Source: Teratosphaeria epicoccoides (lineage: Eukaryota; Ascomycota; Dothideomycetes; Mycosphaerellales; Teratosphaeriaceae). From it: a DNA stretch of 64,000 nt. Numbering within the stretch: position 1 is the stretch's first letter; the number at the start of each line of letters is the position of its first letter. The notes under the pieces are model-generated. The model was given only the letters and a program-made list of their open reading frames with translations. It had not been told where the DNA came from and did no database searches. Made by a program: the position numbers and the translations under genes. The stretch is from assembly GCA_021401465.1 (NCBI GenBank), contig JADDMT010000064.1, forward strand, positions 112,594-176,593, written 5' to 3'. This document shows positions 54,340 to 64,000 of this stretch, one piece after another.

Positions 54340-54560
54340 GGAGGAAGCAACACACCAAAGAACACTCAACTAACATCAAAGAGCATTCATCTGTTGACGG
54401 AGCTCTCGATTGTTTGAGGAAGCTCTCATCTGTTTGACGAAGCTCCGATTCGCATCAAGGAACAGTCAATTCTTTCCTTTGCATCGAGGAGCATCGAAAT
54501 ATCTAACGAAGCTCTCAATTGCATCAAGGAGCGGTCGACTGTCTAACGAGGCACCTATCT
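54340..54560. repeat. Degenerate ~20-bp tandem repeat (GAAGCTCTCAATTGCATCAAG type)
   Basis: At least eight diverged units follow one another. They begin GGAGCTCT, GAAGCTCT, GAAGCTCC, GAACAGTC, GAGCATCG, GAAGCTCT, GAGCGGTC and GAGGCACC, and end in GTTTGAC/GCATCAAG/TCTAAC-like tails. Units are 19-29 bp. Confidence 0.7.
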
Positions 54561-56535
54561 GTGTCAGCAGGTAGTGAAATTTACCAACTAGTCAACTGAT
54601 TAGTGCAATAATGACTAGGACGTCGGAGCCACAGCTCCTCTCTGTTGCGACTCTTAGAATGCTAGCTGTCCTGCTTTTGGTCTGTGTTGGTGCAGCTAAG
54701 CTCGGTGCAAGATCCATTGATTCTCCAAGCGTTTCAATGGGCAAGCGCTTGGCACAAGGCTAGGTCTAAAAGTGAAGAAGGCCATGCCGGCGGCTGTTGA
54801 GACGAGCTCGTATCGTAGAAGACACGATGGCAGATCCGACACGCGCGAAGATGGGTCCCGAACCGTATGTCGGCAACGAGGAGGCGCGACATGCTTGGGC
54901 CGTCAAAGCATTAGCCTGGCTTCACCAGGGCCATTCGAGTCAAGATAGACGTGACTGGCTGAGGTGATTCATCGTTGGCCGGTCGCGGGTTGAGGAGCTG
55001 TGCCTGAATCCTCACGCGAGTGTAGGGAGCAATGCAGGTGACGAAGAGCACCTGCGAAATCAACATCTTGTTGTGCCGAACGACGGCGTAAACAATGAGT
55101 ATGAACACCACTGCAAGTTTGAGATTCTGGTAAAACACCCTCTGACTCGGCTGTCTATTTATCTACCAGAGGAGAGCGCAAATTCATTCATGGTGTATAA
55201 GACGGGCGAGCTCTTTGAGAATTCTCTGAGCCCGGCCCGAGGACTGGAGCACGTCGCACGGCAGACATCATCCTTCTCGTCGTGAGACCGCGCAGCAGGA
55301 CGCGTCCGGCATCTGGGTACGTGATACAGGGCAGTCATTCTACTGCGCGACGGAGGTCCGTCGCGACTGGGCCGGTGGAGACCTAATGCTCAAAGACATG
55401 TGCTCTGTTGGCAGGCATCGTCAACAGAGCAACACGCCTTCGACAGGCGATAGCGAGAAGAGCCGGCCATCAAAGACATACGGTCCGACAGATCCAAGCG
55501 ACAGCGAGTCGAACGGACCATCCCAGCAGAACGATGCAACGGATTCAGGCGACAGCGAAAGCCATGAGCCGTCAGAGTCAGACAACACAGCTAAATCGCA
55601 TTCTCTTTGTATGACTTTCTGCGAATCCTCGTCTACGAAGAGATACTGTCTCACCAGCTTAGTCTATTGCAGCAGCGGGATCCATTGCATCGAAACCGGA
55701 AACTGAATCGCTCACCTGATCGACAAGTGGACGAAACGTGCTGCCGTCGCTTCCGAAAGCGATCGGTACCAGTCTCCTACTCACAAAGATGATGCAGACG
55801 AGGAGTCCGTCGGCCTCATCTCAACGAGTCCAGCCGCTCTAAGAGGCGCACCATTAGATTCAAGAGCCATCAACACAGTGGGTCATCCAGATTGGTGCAC
55901 CAGGTTCGGCGACTTCATTGACATCCCCTCCTCGGCTTCGGGCTCGGAGTATCTCCCAGGGCTTCTGGCAGCGACGTATCTGGGCCTATGACTCCGTGCT
56001 AGACCGCATGCCACACCTCGTCACACTCGGGTTCGTGTCTTGACCTGCGGCATAGATCTCGCCTGCCGTCAGTTGGGCATGCGAGGGACACATCGGAGAA
56101 GGAAGTGACGGAGCTCTTGTGCTGCATCATTCGGCCGTCGGTCCAATCCACCCTCACGTACTGTGGTCGCGCGTGAGATGGGCCATCGAGTTCTTCGCTG
56201 GAGAGGCGGGTGTGCATCCGGATGTTGTGGTTGCGGAGTTGAATGAAGAGAGAGAGCTGCGATTGGTAGGTTCATGTTCAATTTATGGTGTCTTTGCCCA
56301 AAGATCATTATGTCAGCCTACTGCACAGTTCACTGCTTGGCGGCGCGAATCAGCCACGACTTTGCTTGGCGCTGATTGATGTGCGTGCGCGGATGCCGGT
56401 TGATGGCATGATTCTTGATGATGTCAATCGAGGTGTGATTGATGTGATACATGACCGATCGAATGCTATACCAGACGGAGAAGGACGGGGTCTGGATCAT
56501 GCGCCGCCATCAACATCAATGTTGTGCTTGGGCGG

Positions 56536-56585
56536 CTCCACATGTACCCGGGTATTCCCCCTCCACATGTACCCGGGTATTCCCC
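56536..56585. repeat. Perfect 25-bp tandem duplication
   Basis: CTCCACATGTACCCGGGTAT plus TCCCC occurs twice head to tail without a mismatch. Confidence 0.95.
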
Positions 56586-56719
56586 AGCAAGGCAAGCGCG
56601 ACACCCGAATGATACATATGTCCTCCGTGTTGCCAGCCTCACTCACGCAAACACACGTGACATGGACGTGTGTTCGTGTTCGCGTTCGCGAATCGCGTAG
56701 ATTGCACGGATGCCTCAGC

Positions 56720-56748
56720 GGCAGGCAGGCAGGCAGGCAGGCAGGCAG
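56720..56748. repeat. (GGCA)7 microsatellite
   Basis: Seven uninterrupted tetranucleotide units, about 380 bp upstream of the CDC48 start. Confidence 0.95.
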
Positions 56749-57131
56749 CCAAAGACCACGTATGGAAGAGAAATCAAAAGAAGGCGAGTGGAAGCTGTGG
56801 CGCTGATGAGTAATCCTTCGGGAAGACCCGTCGTGACGCTTGCTGGTGTTGAAGCTCCGACTGTGAAGCTCGCTCGCTCGCTCGCGACTCTCCGACCAAC
56901 ACCCTCACCCTCTGCCACACTTTCAATCTTGATTTGCATCACCTTCCTACCCTCCCACATCCACCGCCACACTCGCCATCACCGCCTCCAACAAGGTACA
57001 GACCATTCATCACCGCTCACTCTGCTCCCGCCATCTAACACTTGCCTGACCTTCAGCGGCGATACACCCATCACACGAGCATTGACAGCCACGCTCATCC
57101 GCCTCTCCATCAGCTCACACATCCCGCCATC

Positions 57132-59648
57132 ATGTCTGCGGAGCCGGACCATGCGGCGAAGGGCAAGGTCAAGTTGGACAACGACCCCAGCGGCGCTGAG
57201 AAGAGGCACGAGGAGGAGACAGCCACCGCCATCCTCAAGAAGAAGAAGAAGCCCAACTCGCTGATTGTCACCGATGCCACGACCGACGACAATTCGATCC
57301 TGGCGCTCAGCAACAACACCATGGAGACGCTGCAGCTGTTCCGCGGCGACACAGTACTGGTGAAGGGCAAGAAGAGGAAGGACACCGTGCTTATCGTGCT
57401 CGCGGACGACGACCTCGACGATGGCTCGGTGCGCATGAACCGCGTGGTCCGCCACAACCTGCGGGTGAAGCTGGGCGACGTCGTGACGGTCAACCCATGC
57501 CCGGACATCAAGTACGCCAAGCGCATCGCAGTTCTGCCCATGGCCGACACGATCGAAGGCTTGACTGGCTCGCTCTTCGACGTCTTCCTTGCGCCGTACT
57601 TCCGCGAGGCATACCGCCCCCTGAGGCAAGGCGATCTCTTCACCTGTAGAGCCGCCATGCGCACAGTCGAGTTTAAGGTTGTCGAGGTAGACCCGCCGGA
57701 GTACGGCATTGTCGCTCAAGATACCGTCATCCACTGCGAAGGCGAGCCGATACAGCGCGAGGATGAGGAGGGGAACCTGAACGAGGTCGGATACGATGAC
57801 ATTGGTGGCTGCAGAAAGCAGATGGCACAGGTTCGCGAGTTGGTGGAGCTGCCGTTGAGGCATCCTCAGCTCTTCAAGTCCATCGGGATCAAGCCGCCAC
57901 GCGGTATCCTCATGTACGGTCCACCGGGTACCGGCAAGACTTTGATGGCACGCGCTGTTGCCAACGAGACTGGCGCATTCTTCTTCCTGATCAACGGCCC
58001 GGAGATCATGTCGAAGATGGCTGGCGAATCAGAGAGCAACTTGAGGAAAGCATTCGAAGAGGCGGAGAAGAACAGCCCGGCGATCATCTTCATTGACGAG
58101 ATTGACTCGATCGCACCCAAGCGTGAAAAGACCAACGGTGAGGTCGAGCGCCGCGTCGTCTCGCAGCTGCTTACCCTCATGGACGGCATGAAGGCTCGCT
58201 CGAATGTGGTCGTCATGGCTGCCACCAACCGTCCTAACTCCATCGATCCTGCGCTTCGTCGTTTCGGGCGTTTCGATCGCGAGGTGGATATTGGCATCCC
58301 CGACCCGACTGGCCGTCTCGAGATTCTGCAGATCCACACCAAGAACATGAAGCTCGGCGACGATGTGGACCTCGAGCAGATCGCTGCTGAGACCCACGGC
58401 TACGTCGGTTCAGATCTTGCATCGCTCTGCTCGGAGGCTGCCATGCAACAAATCCGTGAGAAGATGGACTTGATCGATTTGGATGAGGACACCATCGATG
58501 CTGAGGTCCTTGACAGCCTCGGTGTCACGCAAGAGAACTTCCGCTTCGCCCTTGGTGTGTCCAACCCATCTGCACTCCGCGAGGTTGCAGTCGTCGAAGT
58601 GCCGAACGTGCGGTGGGAGGACATTGGTGGTTTGGAAGAAGTCAAACGCGAGCTCATCGAGTCCGTGCAATACCCGGTTGACCACCCGGAGAAGTTCCTC
58701 AAGTTTGGCATGTCGCCATCGCGTGGTGTGCTATTTTATGGTCCACCAGGTACCGGTAAGACTCTGCTCGCCAAGGCAGTCGCAAACGAGTGTGCTGCCA
58801 ACTTCATTTCTGTCAAGGGTCCCGAGCTGCTCTCCATGTGGTTTGGTGAGTCTGAGTCGAACATTCGCGACATCTTTGACAAGGCTCGTGCGGCTGCTCC
58901 CTGCGTTGTCTTCCTGGACGAGCTAGACTCCATCGCCAAGTCCCGTGGCGGCAGCCAAGGCGATGCGGGTGGTGCTTCCGATCGTGTCGTCAACCAACTC
59001 CTGACTGAGATGGACGGCATGACCAGCAAGAAGAACGTCTTCGTCATTGGCGCGACGAATAGGCCAGAGCAGCTTGACAATGCTCTCTGCCGTCCAGGTC
59101 GTCTCGACACCCTCGTCTACGTGCCGCTGCCAGACCAGGCTGGTCGTGAATCCATCCTCAAGGCTCAGCTCCGCAAGACGCCTGTCGCGCCAGATATCGA
59201 CCTGGCATACATCGCCAGCAAGACCCACGGCTTCTCTGGTGCTGACTTGGGGTTCATCACTCAGCGTGCTGTAAAGCTCGCAATCAAAGAGTCCATCGGC
59301 CTCGCCATCGAGAAGGAGAAAGCGCGTGAGGCGACCTCTGGCGACGATGTCAAGATGGAGGAGGACGTTGACGAGGAGGACCCTGTGCCGGAGCTCACTC
59401 GTCGTCACTTCGAGGAGGCTATGAGCATGGCTCGCCGCTCAGTTACCGACACTGAGATTAGGCGGTACGAGGCATTTGCGCAGAGCATGAAGAACAGTGC
59501 TGGTGGCAGCGCGTTCTTCCGCTTCCCAGAGGCTGGCGCTGATGGTGCGCAGCAGCAGCAGAATGGTATGTCACTGCGATCTACCATACCACTTTGTGAC
59601 TATGCTGACAATCTTCCAGGCGCTGGCGAGGAGGACCTTTACGACTAA
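57132..59648 (+). CDS. CDC48: Cdc48/p97 AAA ATPase
   Basis: Exons 57132-59565 and 59620-59648, 820 residues. N-domain: PNSLIVTDATTDDNSILALS, VKGKKRKDTVLIVLADDDLD. D1: GPPGTGKTLMARAVANETGA (Walker A), IIFIDEIDSIAPKREKTNGE (Walker B) and the arginine-finger segment RRFGRFDREVDIG. D2: GPPGTGKTLLAKAVANECAA, VVFLDELDSIAKSRGGSQGD and CRPGRLDTLVYVPLP. The end is GAGEEDLYD, the tail that binds PUB/PUL cofactors and carries the conserved penultimate Tyr. Cdc48 extracts ubiquitylated proteins from membranes, chromatin and ribosomes as a hexamer with Ufd1-Npl4. The single intron (59566-59619: GTATGT, GCTGAC, TTCCAG) is 54 nt with no stop, so the frame stays open if it is retained. A 5' leader intron is possible near 56994. 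Confidence 0.97.
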   Translation: MSAEPDHAAKGKVKLDNDPSGAEKRHEEETATAILKKKKKPNSLIVTDATTDDNSILALSNNTMETLQLFRGDTVLVKGKKRKDTVLIVLADDDLDDGSVRMNRVVRHNLRVKLGDVVTVNPCPDIKYAKRIAVLPMADTIEGLTGSLFDVFLAPYFREAYRPLRQGDLFTCRAAMRTVEFKVVEVDPPEYGIVAQDTVIHCEGEPIQREDEEGNLNEVGYDDIGGCRKQMAQVRELVELPLRHPQLFKSIGIKPPRGILMYGPPGTGKTLMARAVANETGAFFFLINGPEIMSKMAGESESNLRKAFEEAEKNSPAIIFIDEIDSIAPKREKTNGEVERRVVSQLLTLMDGMKARSNVVVMAATNRPNSIDPALRRFGRFDREVDIGIPDPTGRLEILQIHTKNMKLGDDVDLEQIAAETHGYVGSDLASLCSEAAMQQIREKMDLIDLDEDTIDAEVLDSLGVTQENFRFALGVSNPSALREVAVVEVPNVRWEDIGGLEEVKRELIESVQYPVDHPEKFLKFGMSPSRGVLFYGPPGTGKTLLAKAVANECAANFISVKGPELLSMWFGESESNIRDIFDKARAAAPCVVFLDELDSIAKSRGGSQGDAGGASDRVVNQLLTEMDGMTSKKNVFVIGATNRPEQLDNALCRPGRLDTLVYVPLPDQAGRESILKAQLRKTPVAPDIDLAYIASKTHGFSGADLGFITQRAVKLAIKESIGLAIEKEKAREATSGDDVKMEEDVDEEDPVPELTRRHFEEAMSMARRSVTDTEIRRYEAFAQSMKNSAGGSAFFRFPEAGADGAQQQQNGMSLRSTIPLCDYADNLPGAGEEDLYD

Positions 59649-62600
59649 CCTGCTCACAGACGCGTGTGTTATGAGATGCTGGAGTGGTAATGGGACGCCC
59701 TGAGCGATACGCATATTTGGAGCTGGATACGGAGGCGTGTTTCGCAACAGCGCCGGCATGGCTGCATATTGCCGACACGCAAGATAGAGAGCGATGTGCT
59801 TGCTTCTTCACATTTTGTCACGTAGCTGTGACTTGCCGCCTGCCACGAGGAGGGCGGGCTGTTTGTCGTAGTCGAGATGCTATGAATGCTATGTGTGTAC
59901 AACTAGGGCCCTTTTCAAAGTGCGGTGTCATTCACGCGGGACCTGCTCGATCCGGCTCCCCATGGCTTCTTAGGCCGGCTCCCATTGCATTTTACTGTGC
60001 TTACGGCGGCGAAGAAGGGACATGGATTGACGCGTTGACAAGAGAAGCAGTGCGAAGTTGCCGGACGCGCGCAATCCGATGTTCCAGCGGGACGGAGGGG
60101 TATGCGTCTGCCATGTCTACGTCGATGATATTCCCAGCATGCAGCCCATCAGCGATGATGTGCTAAATCGGAGGCCTTCGAGCGTACACCGCAAGGCCTC
60201 AAAACGGGTTCCACACGAGTCTGTGGAAGACTTCCCCGACCAGCAGGCTTTGCTGAATGCAGATGGCGGATGGACACGTGGATGGGCATGTGTACGATCT
60301 CCTCAAGACCTGCTGTGCTATTCTCGCGTTGTACGGATGGCAGGGTGTCTCCGTGTAAGGGGGGATTTCCGATCCAGGTCGACAGACACTCACTCCCATG
60401 TCAAAGTTGATCGCATCGCCCCCCAACATGCGGCAGTACACCCTGCTACGGTGCCTGGCAGACGTGAAGCCTATGTTCCACAGACCTGGCAAGAATTCTC
60501 AGCCCCGAGACGGCTCCGGGTTTGGGAACTCAAGCGTAAAGCTCCGGGAAGGGGCGCGGTTTGAGAGTCTAGCCTGCCTGCATGGTATGTATCTGACTTA
60601 ACTCGAGATACTCCTATATGCTCTGCATGCGCTACGTGGTCGCTGGACAGACGACTTCCCGGGGTCTTCGGGAAGATATGGTACCCGTCTCCTCAAACTG
60701 TTGGAGAATGGAACTGCAGCCACGGCGGACCGCGCAGTTACCATCAAGGGCGGAGACTCAGGTCCATAACGTCCACCCGAGACGTGCCGCGAGCCTCCAT
60801 CTCCTCCACTTACGGAGACGGGCAGATCCCTCAGATCGTGCGTGCTTTCCCGCCAGAAGACTGAAACATCTCCGCTGGTGTTTGTGCGCCGCGGAGAGAT
60901 CTTGACAGCGCTCTGGACGATGGACTTGTTGTTGTCGTTGCGATACTGCCGACAGGAGGACTGCCGACAGGAGGTCTCGAGCTCCCGCCGATGTGCGTGG
61001 AGGAGGTTCCTGAAGTGAACACGTGCGACTGCTTCGTGCTCGTGTTCGACCGCGGCGTGTATCAGCCGTCTTTCAGGGCGGGTTCTGCTTGACCTGTCCG
61101 AGCAAGCGAGGACGAGTCGCGGAGCCAAGGACCCGGGGAGAGTCGGGCACACGTTCACCTTGCCAGGTGGTGGAGAGGTGCCGGGACGGGACGTGCACGG
61201 CTGAGGTCCCGAGGGACGAGAGTTAATCGTCGCATCTTCTACTTGTGGATGACGGGACTTGGGGACGCAGGTGCAGAGTCTCCTCACGCCCGTGCGTGGC
61301 AAGGTCGCTCCATAGGCATAGCCCGACTGGAAGTCTTACTGACGTGGCTTCCGAGGTGCGACGCTGCTGAGAACCGTCGTACGAGCATCATGGGTAGAGA
61401 TAGGCAAGAGTGCGTCGGCATGTCTGGATTCCCGCGAGCTTTTTCCGCTCCTCCGGTATCATGAAAGGTCGGCCAGAGCCAGTCGATGCCTCCTGGGGAT
61501 CGCCGACCTCGAGTTCCGCCATGCAGCGACCTTTGGAGAACAAGTGCGATGGGGGGGGGGGGGGTTCCTTGCCTCTGGATTTGGAACTTTTTCCCCGAAA
61601 GTAGCAGAGGCTTCTCCGATCTGTCCAGATGCGAGCGGGACGAGTCCCCTGCGATTTCCTCCCAGCTTCAAAACAGCTCTCGTGCCAGCCTTGCTTTGGA
61701 AATCCCGCTGGCTCCATACCGTCCGGTCGACTCGCAGAAACCATACAGACCTCAACGCATCATCGCCCAAGCCCACACCCGCTGGTGGCACCTCCGCCGG
61801 ATTGAAAATGCCTTCCTGATGGTAGCCCACGACTTCCCGACCAAATGCATCTATCTTTCCCGACGCGTATATCAGAGTTCGCATGAAAATCTTCCAGCTG
61901 AGGGCGAACGTGAGAATCGCCGGAAGCTGGAGAGCTGGCCGACCGATTCACCCGCTCATTTGCATGGGCCCCTTTTCGGGAAAAAACCGGCAGTGCAACA
62001 CGGATCTTTGTGTCGCCTTTGCACGAGACGTTCATGATGGGACAAGCCAGTGCGAGGAGTCCTCTTATTGTTCGCGCGAGAGGGTAAGGGCTTGCCGGCA
62101 TGCGTTTGGCGGAGGGGGGACACGGGAGGACACACCTCCCAAATTTTGGATCCGTCGTCGAGCCAGCCATCGACCGTTTATTATTCTAGTTATGTACCTA
62201 TTAAAAGCGGCCAAACGTCCCCTTTTACCCCCCTCCCCCTCCCTCTTCGGTTTGACAGCGCTGAAAAATTCGAACGTGCTCCCTCCCTTCCACCTTCCTG
62301 CCACAACTGTACCACGACTCTCATGAGCCTTACATAACCCTTCTACTCGTACGCTCTAGACGTTGGGATCCGAATCGGACCTACTCTTTCCCACAGGAGC
62401 AAGATGCTCTTTCGATTGCAGACTTGTGGGGAGGAGGAGGAGGAGGAGGAGGAGGAGGAGGGAGCACTCTCCTCGTCCAAAAATCTCTCTGGACATACAA
62501 AAACAAAAAAAAGCCTCGCGAACATTGCAACAACTTTTGGCCTGTGGCGGGAAACAGAGACCAAAGTCTCCTCATCTACACGCTGTATGCCCCGCCGGCC

Positions 62601-62740
62601 TTGCTGCGCCGTTTTGCTATTCCCAGCTCGGAAAATCTCTTCATTGCTCCCCACAAACAAAGTGATGGGGGAAACGCCGCTGCAATGCATGCAAATGCCA
62701 AGTCATCCAAGCTCGCTCTTGCAACTCCCCAACGCTCTCT
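59649..62740. other. Long intergenic region without a supported gene
   Basis: ORFs (longest 60598-61302, minus, 234 codons) have Arg/Ser/Pro-rich composition and no motif. A 14-base G run lies at about 61551-61564, and a short direct repeat (CTGCCGACAGGAGG twice) near 60946-60975. I see no transposase, reverse transcriptase or terminal repeats. Confidence 0.5.
62431..62461. repeat. (GGA)10 microsatellite
   Basis: About ten uninterrupted GAG/GGA units downstream of the Sec14-like gene. Confidence 0.9.
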
Positions 62741-63964
62741 CTAAACCTTTAATTTGGTGTCCGCAGCGGCCGCCAGATCCTCATCGGCTTCACTTCCCTT
62801 CGCGCTGTCCAACACCTGCTGCAAACACGGATGCTCTCCGCCCCGCAGATACGCCTCATACTCTCCTATCCTCTTCCCCGCCTTCTCCCACCGCGTCCTG
62901 TATGCCTCCCGTCTCCTCTGACACTCCCTGTCCAACGCGGGCCAATAACTCTCATGCTCATAGACAAAATCCAAGTCCCCTTTGTATTTATTCCACAACT
63001 GCTCTGCGGGGATGTACTTTGTCAAGTCCTCGTTGAACTTCATCTTCTCCCTCGTGACGGGGTCGATGAAGGGCGATATCAGCTTGAAGAAGGTGGAGAC
63101 GTACCACGGCAGCTCGGAGATGAGGGCCTTGCCCAGGCGTTCGGGGGAGTGGCCTTGCAGGATATTGAGGACGGCGCGGGCTTGGGCGGTGGAGGGGACG
63201 TTGCCGGTGGCGGCGCCTTTGAAGTTGATGAGCAGACAGGCGGATTCTTGGCCGGGGGGCATCATGTCGATGGTGCGGTCGAGCATGTAGCAGAGGTGGT
63301 GGATCTGGCGGTCGCTCATTTTGGTGTTTTGGGCGGCGGGGTTGAGGTAGAGGCAGGGACGGGCCTGGTTGTCGTAGCCGAGGACGAGCTGCTTGCCGGT
63401 CTCGTTTTCGGGGCTGATGTAGTCGGCGGTGAAGGTGTCGGCGCCGTATTCTCGGCGCCAGGTGAGGGTGGCCTGCAGTCGCTTGAGGGCGTCGGCGGTC
63501 TTCCACTTGGTGGCGCGGAGGTAGCGGAGCAGGCAGTCTCGGGTCAGCCACATGCGTTCGTGGTCTTGGATCGGGGCGGACGCGGCGCCCTTGGCTGCGG
63601 TGCAGGGGAGGGCGGACCACTGGGAGACGGTGGCCAGGACGGTGGCATACTTGGTCTCCTCTTCCGGGGTCAACGTGCGCTCTGGGGCGGGTGTGCAGCG
63701 CTGGGAGGGCTTCGTGATGGGTGTCTTCACGGGGCCATCTTTCGGCGGCTCAAAGTAGGTGTGCTCTTGGACGGGGACGCCGGCGTCGGTGGTCCTCGAG
63801 CTGGTGGCGGGGGTGTCGGTGTGCAGGGGCTGTGAGGAGGTGGATGAGGCGGCGGACTCGGCTCGCGAGGACTCGGTGGTGGAGGTGGTGATGGTGGTGG
63901 TGGTGGAGGGGTCGAGGTTGGTGTTGTGGGTCAGAGAGGCATTGGCGATGTGTGGGTCGGACAT
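62741..63964 (-). CDS. Sec14-like phosphatidylinositol transfer protein (Pdr16/Pdr17-like, CRAL-TRIO)
   Basis: Single exon, 407 residues. A Ser/Thr-rich leader of about 65 residues precedes the CRAL-TRIO N-terminal helices (MWLTRDCLLRYLRATKWKTA, DALKRLQATLTWRREYG). The lipid-binding domain follows, near residues 190-330: GKQLVLGYDNQARPCLYLNP, ESACLLINFKGAATGNVPST, AVLNILQGHSPERLGKALIS and TFFKLISPFIDPVTREKMKF. The wording of ILQGHSPERLGKAL and FFKLISPFIDP is closest to yeast Pdr16/Pdr17, which move phosphatidylinositol or sterol and affect azole tolerance and PS decarboxylation. A paralogue in the same family cannot be excluded. Confidence 0.92.
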   Translation of the reverse strand: MSDPHIANASLTHNTNLDPSTTTTITTSTTESSRAESAASSTSSQPLHTDTPATSSRTTDAGVPVQEHTYFEPPKDGPVKTPITKPSQRCTPAPERTLTPEEETKYATVLATVSQWSALPCTAAKGAASAPIQDHERMWLTRDCLLRYLRATKWKTADALKRLQATLTWRREYGADTFTADYISPENETGKQLVLGYDNQARPCLYLNPAAQNTKMSDRQIHHLCYMLDRTIDMMPPGQESACLLINFKGAATGNVPSTAQARAVLNILQGHSPERLGKALISELPWYVSTFFKLISPFIDPVTREKMKFNEDLTKYIPAEQLWNKYKGDLDFVYEHESYWPALDRECQRRREAYRTRWEKAGKRIGEYEAYLRGGEHPCLQQVLDSAKGSEADEDLAAAADTKLKV

Positions 63965-64000
63965 GATGGCGGCGAGGTGGTGGGGGGATCGTGTTGGGGG

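Larger units (their letters stand above)
54561..57131. other. Unresolved region with scattered protein-like segments
   Basis: Plus-strand segments at 55386-55706 (Ser/Asp-rich, repeated SGDSES words), about 55725-55991 (KWTKRAAVASESDRYQ, ending GLLAATYLGL) and 56119-56280 (LWSRVRWAIEFFAGEAGVHP, DVVVAELNEERELRL), then 56306-56510 (LCLALIDVRARMPVDGMILD), read like coding sequence. I could not join them in phase, and an overlapping minus-strand reading at 55999-56217 is equally plausible. One or two broken or intron-rich genes are likely. The last 400 bp must contain the CDC48 promoter and leader. Confidence 0.35.

Noticed and set aside
60598..61302. 234-codon minus-strand ORF
   Set aside because: Composition is random-looking (Arg/Ser/Pro), no motif, overlaps ORFs on the other strand, no splice signals.

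Overview
This window is nuclear DNA of a filamentous ascomycete (Pezizomycotina). I lean towards Dothideomycetes, but that is inference, not shown. The evidence is the gene set (Mkk1/2-type MAPKK, Ste50, Tea4/Bud14-type SH3 protein, Rpc53, Trm3, Efl1, Cdc48, a single-copy eL32 gene) and the gene structure: many short GT-AG introns, mostly 47-67 nt, with CTAAC/CTGAC-like branch sites. There are no operons. Genes lie on both strands with ordinary intergenic gaps.

Layout. 1-0.7 kb: N-terminal part of a cell-wall-integrity MAPKK, cut by the window edge. 3-5.3 kb: a decayed 2-oxoglutarate oxygenase, an intact ALKBH6-type oxygenase and a divergent parvulin. 7.4-11.2 kb: Pol III subunit Rpc53, convergent with an AMP-forming ligase that carries one in-frame TAG. 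11.8-20.8 kb, all minus strand: STE50, TRM3 and a tandem-PH protein. 21.3-24.7 kb: EFL1. 26.3-28.1 kb: an unidentified coiled-coil gene with an internal 141-bp triplication. 29.9-35.8 kb, minus strand: a Stm1/SERBP1-like RNA-binding protein, a bZIP factor, an intron-rich unknown gene and a tRNA-Ser gene. 36.4-44 kb: small unknown genes and the TEA4/BUD14-like gene. 46.6-49.9 kb: a GST-like protein, eL32 and MRT4. 52.2-54.6 kb: repeat-rich DNA dominated by hairpins, with a 70-residue gene. 57.1-59.6 kb: CDC48. 62.7-64 kb: a Pdr16-like Sec14 protein. The stretches 5.3-7.4, 24.7-26.3, 44-46.6, 54.6-57.1 and 59.7-62.7 kb hold no gene I can support.

Many genes serve the translation apparatus: Rpc53 (tRNA/5S transcription), Trm3 (tRNA Gm18), Efl1 and Mrt4 (60S maturation), eL32, a Stm1-like ribosome protein and tRNA-Ser. 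I see no physical clustering beyond chance.

Two signals stand out. First, a tRNA-Ser(CGA) gene at 35594-35814 (minus strand) folds into a complete cloverleaf only after removal of three introns. One is at the usual 37/38 position. The other two, 61 and 52 nt, have GTGAGT/GTAAGT donors and TAG/CAG acceptors like mRNA introns; they interrupt the D-loop and the 3' acceptor strand. Second, an array of about twelve ~51-bp units at 52637-53270 encodes two hairpins per unit. The stem sequences change from unit to unit while pairing is kept, as expected for selection on a folded RNA or DNA structure.
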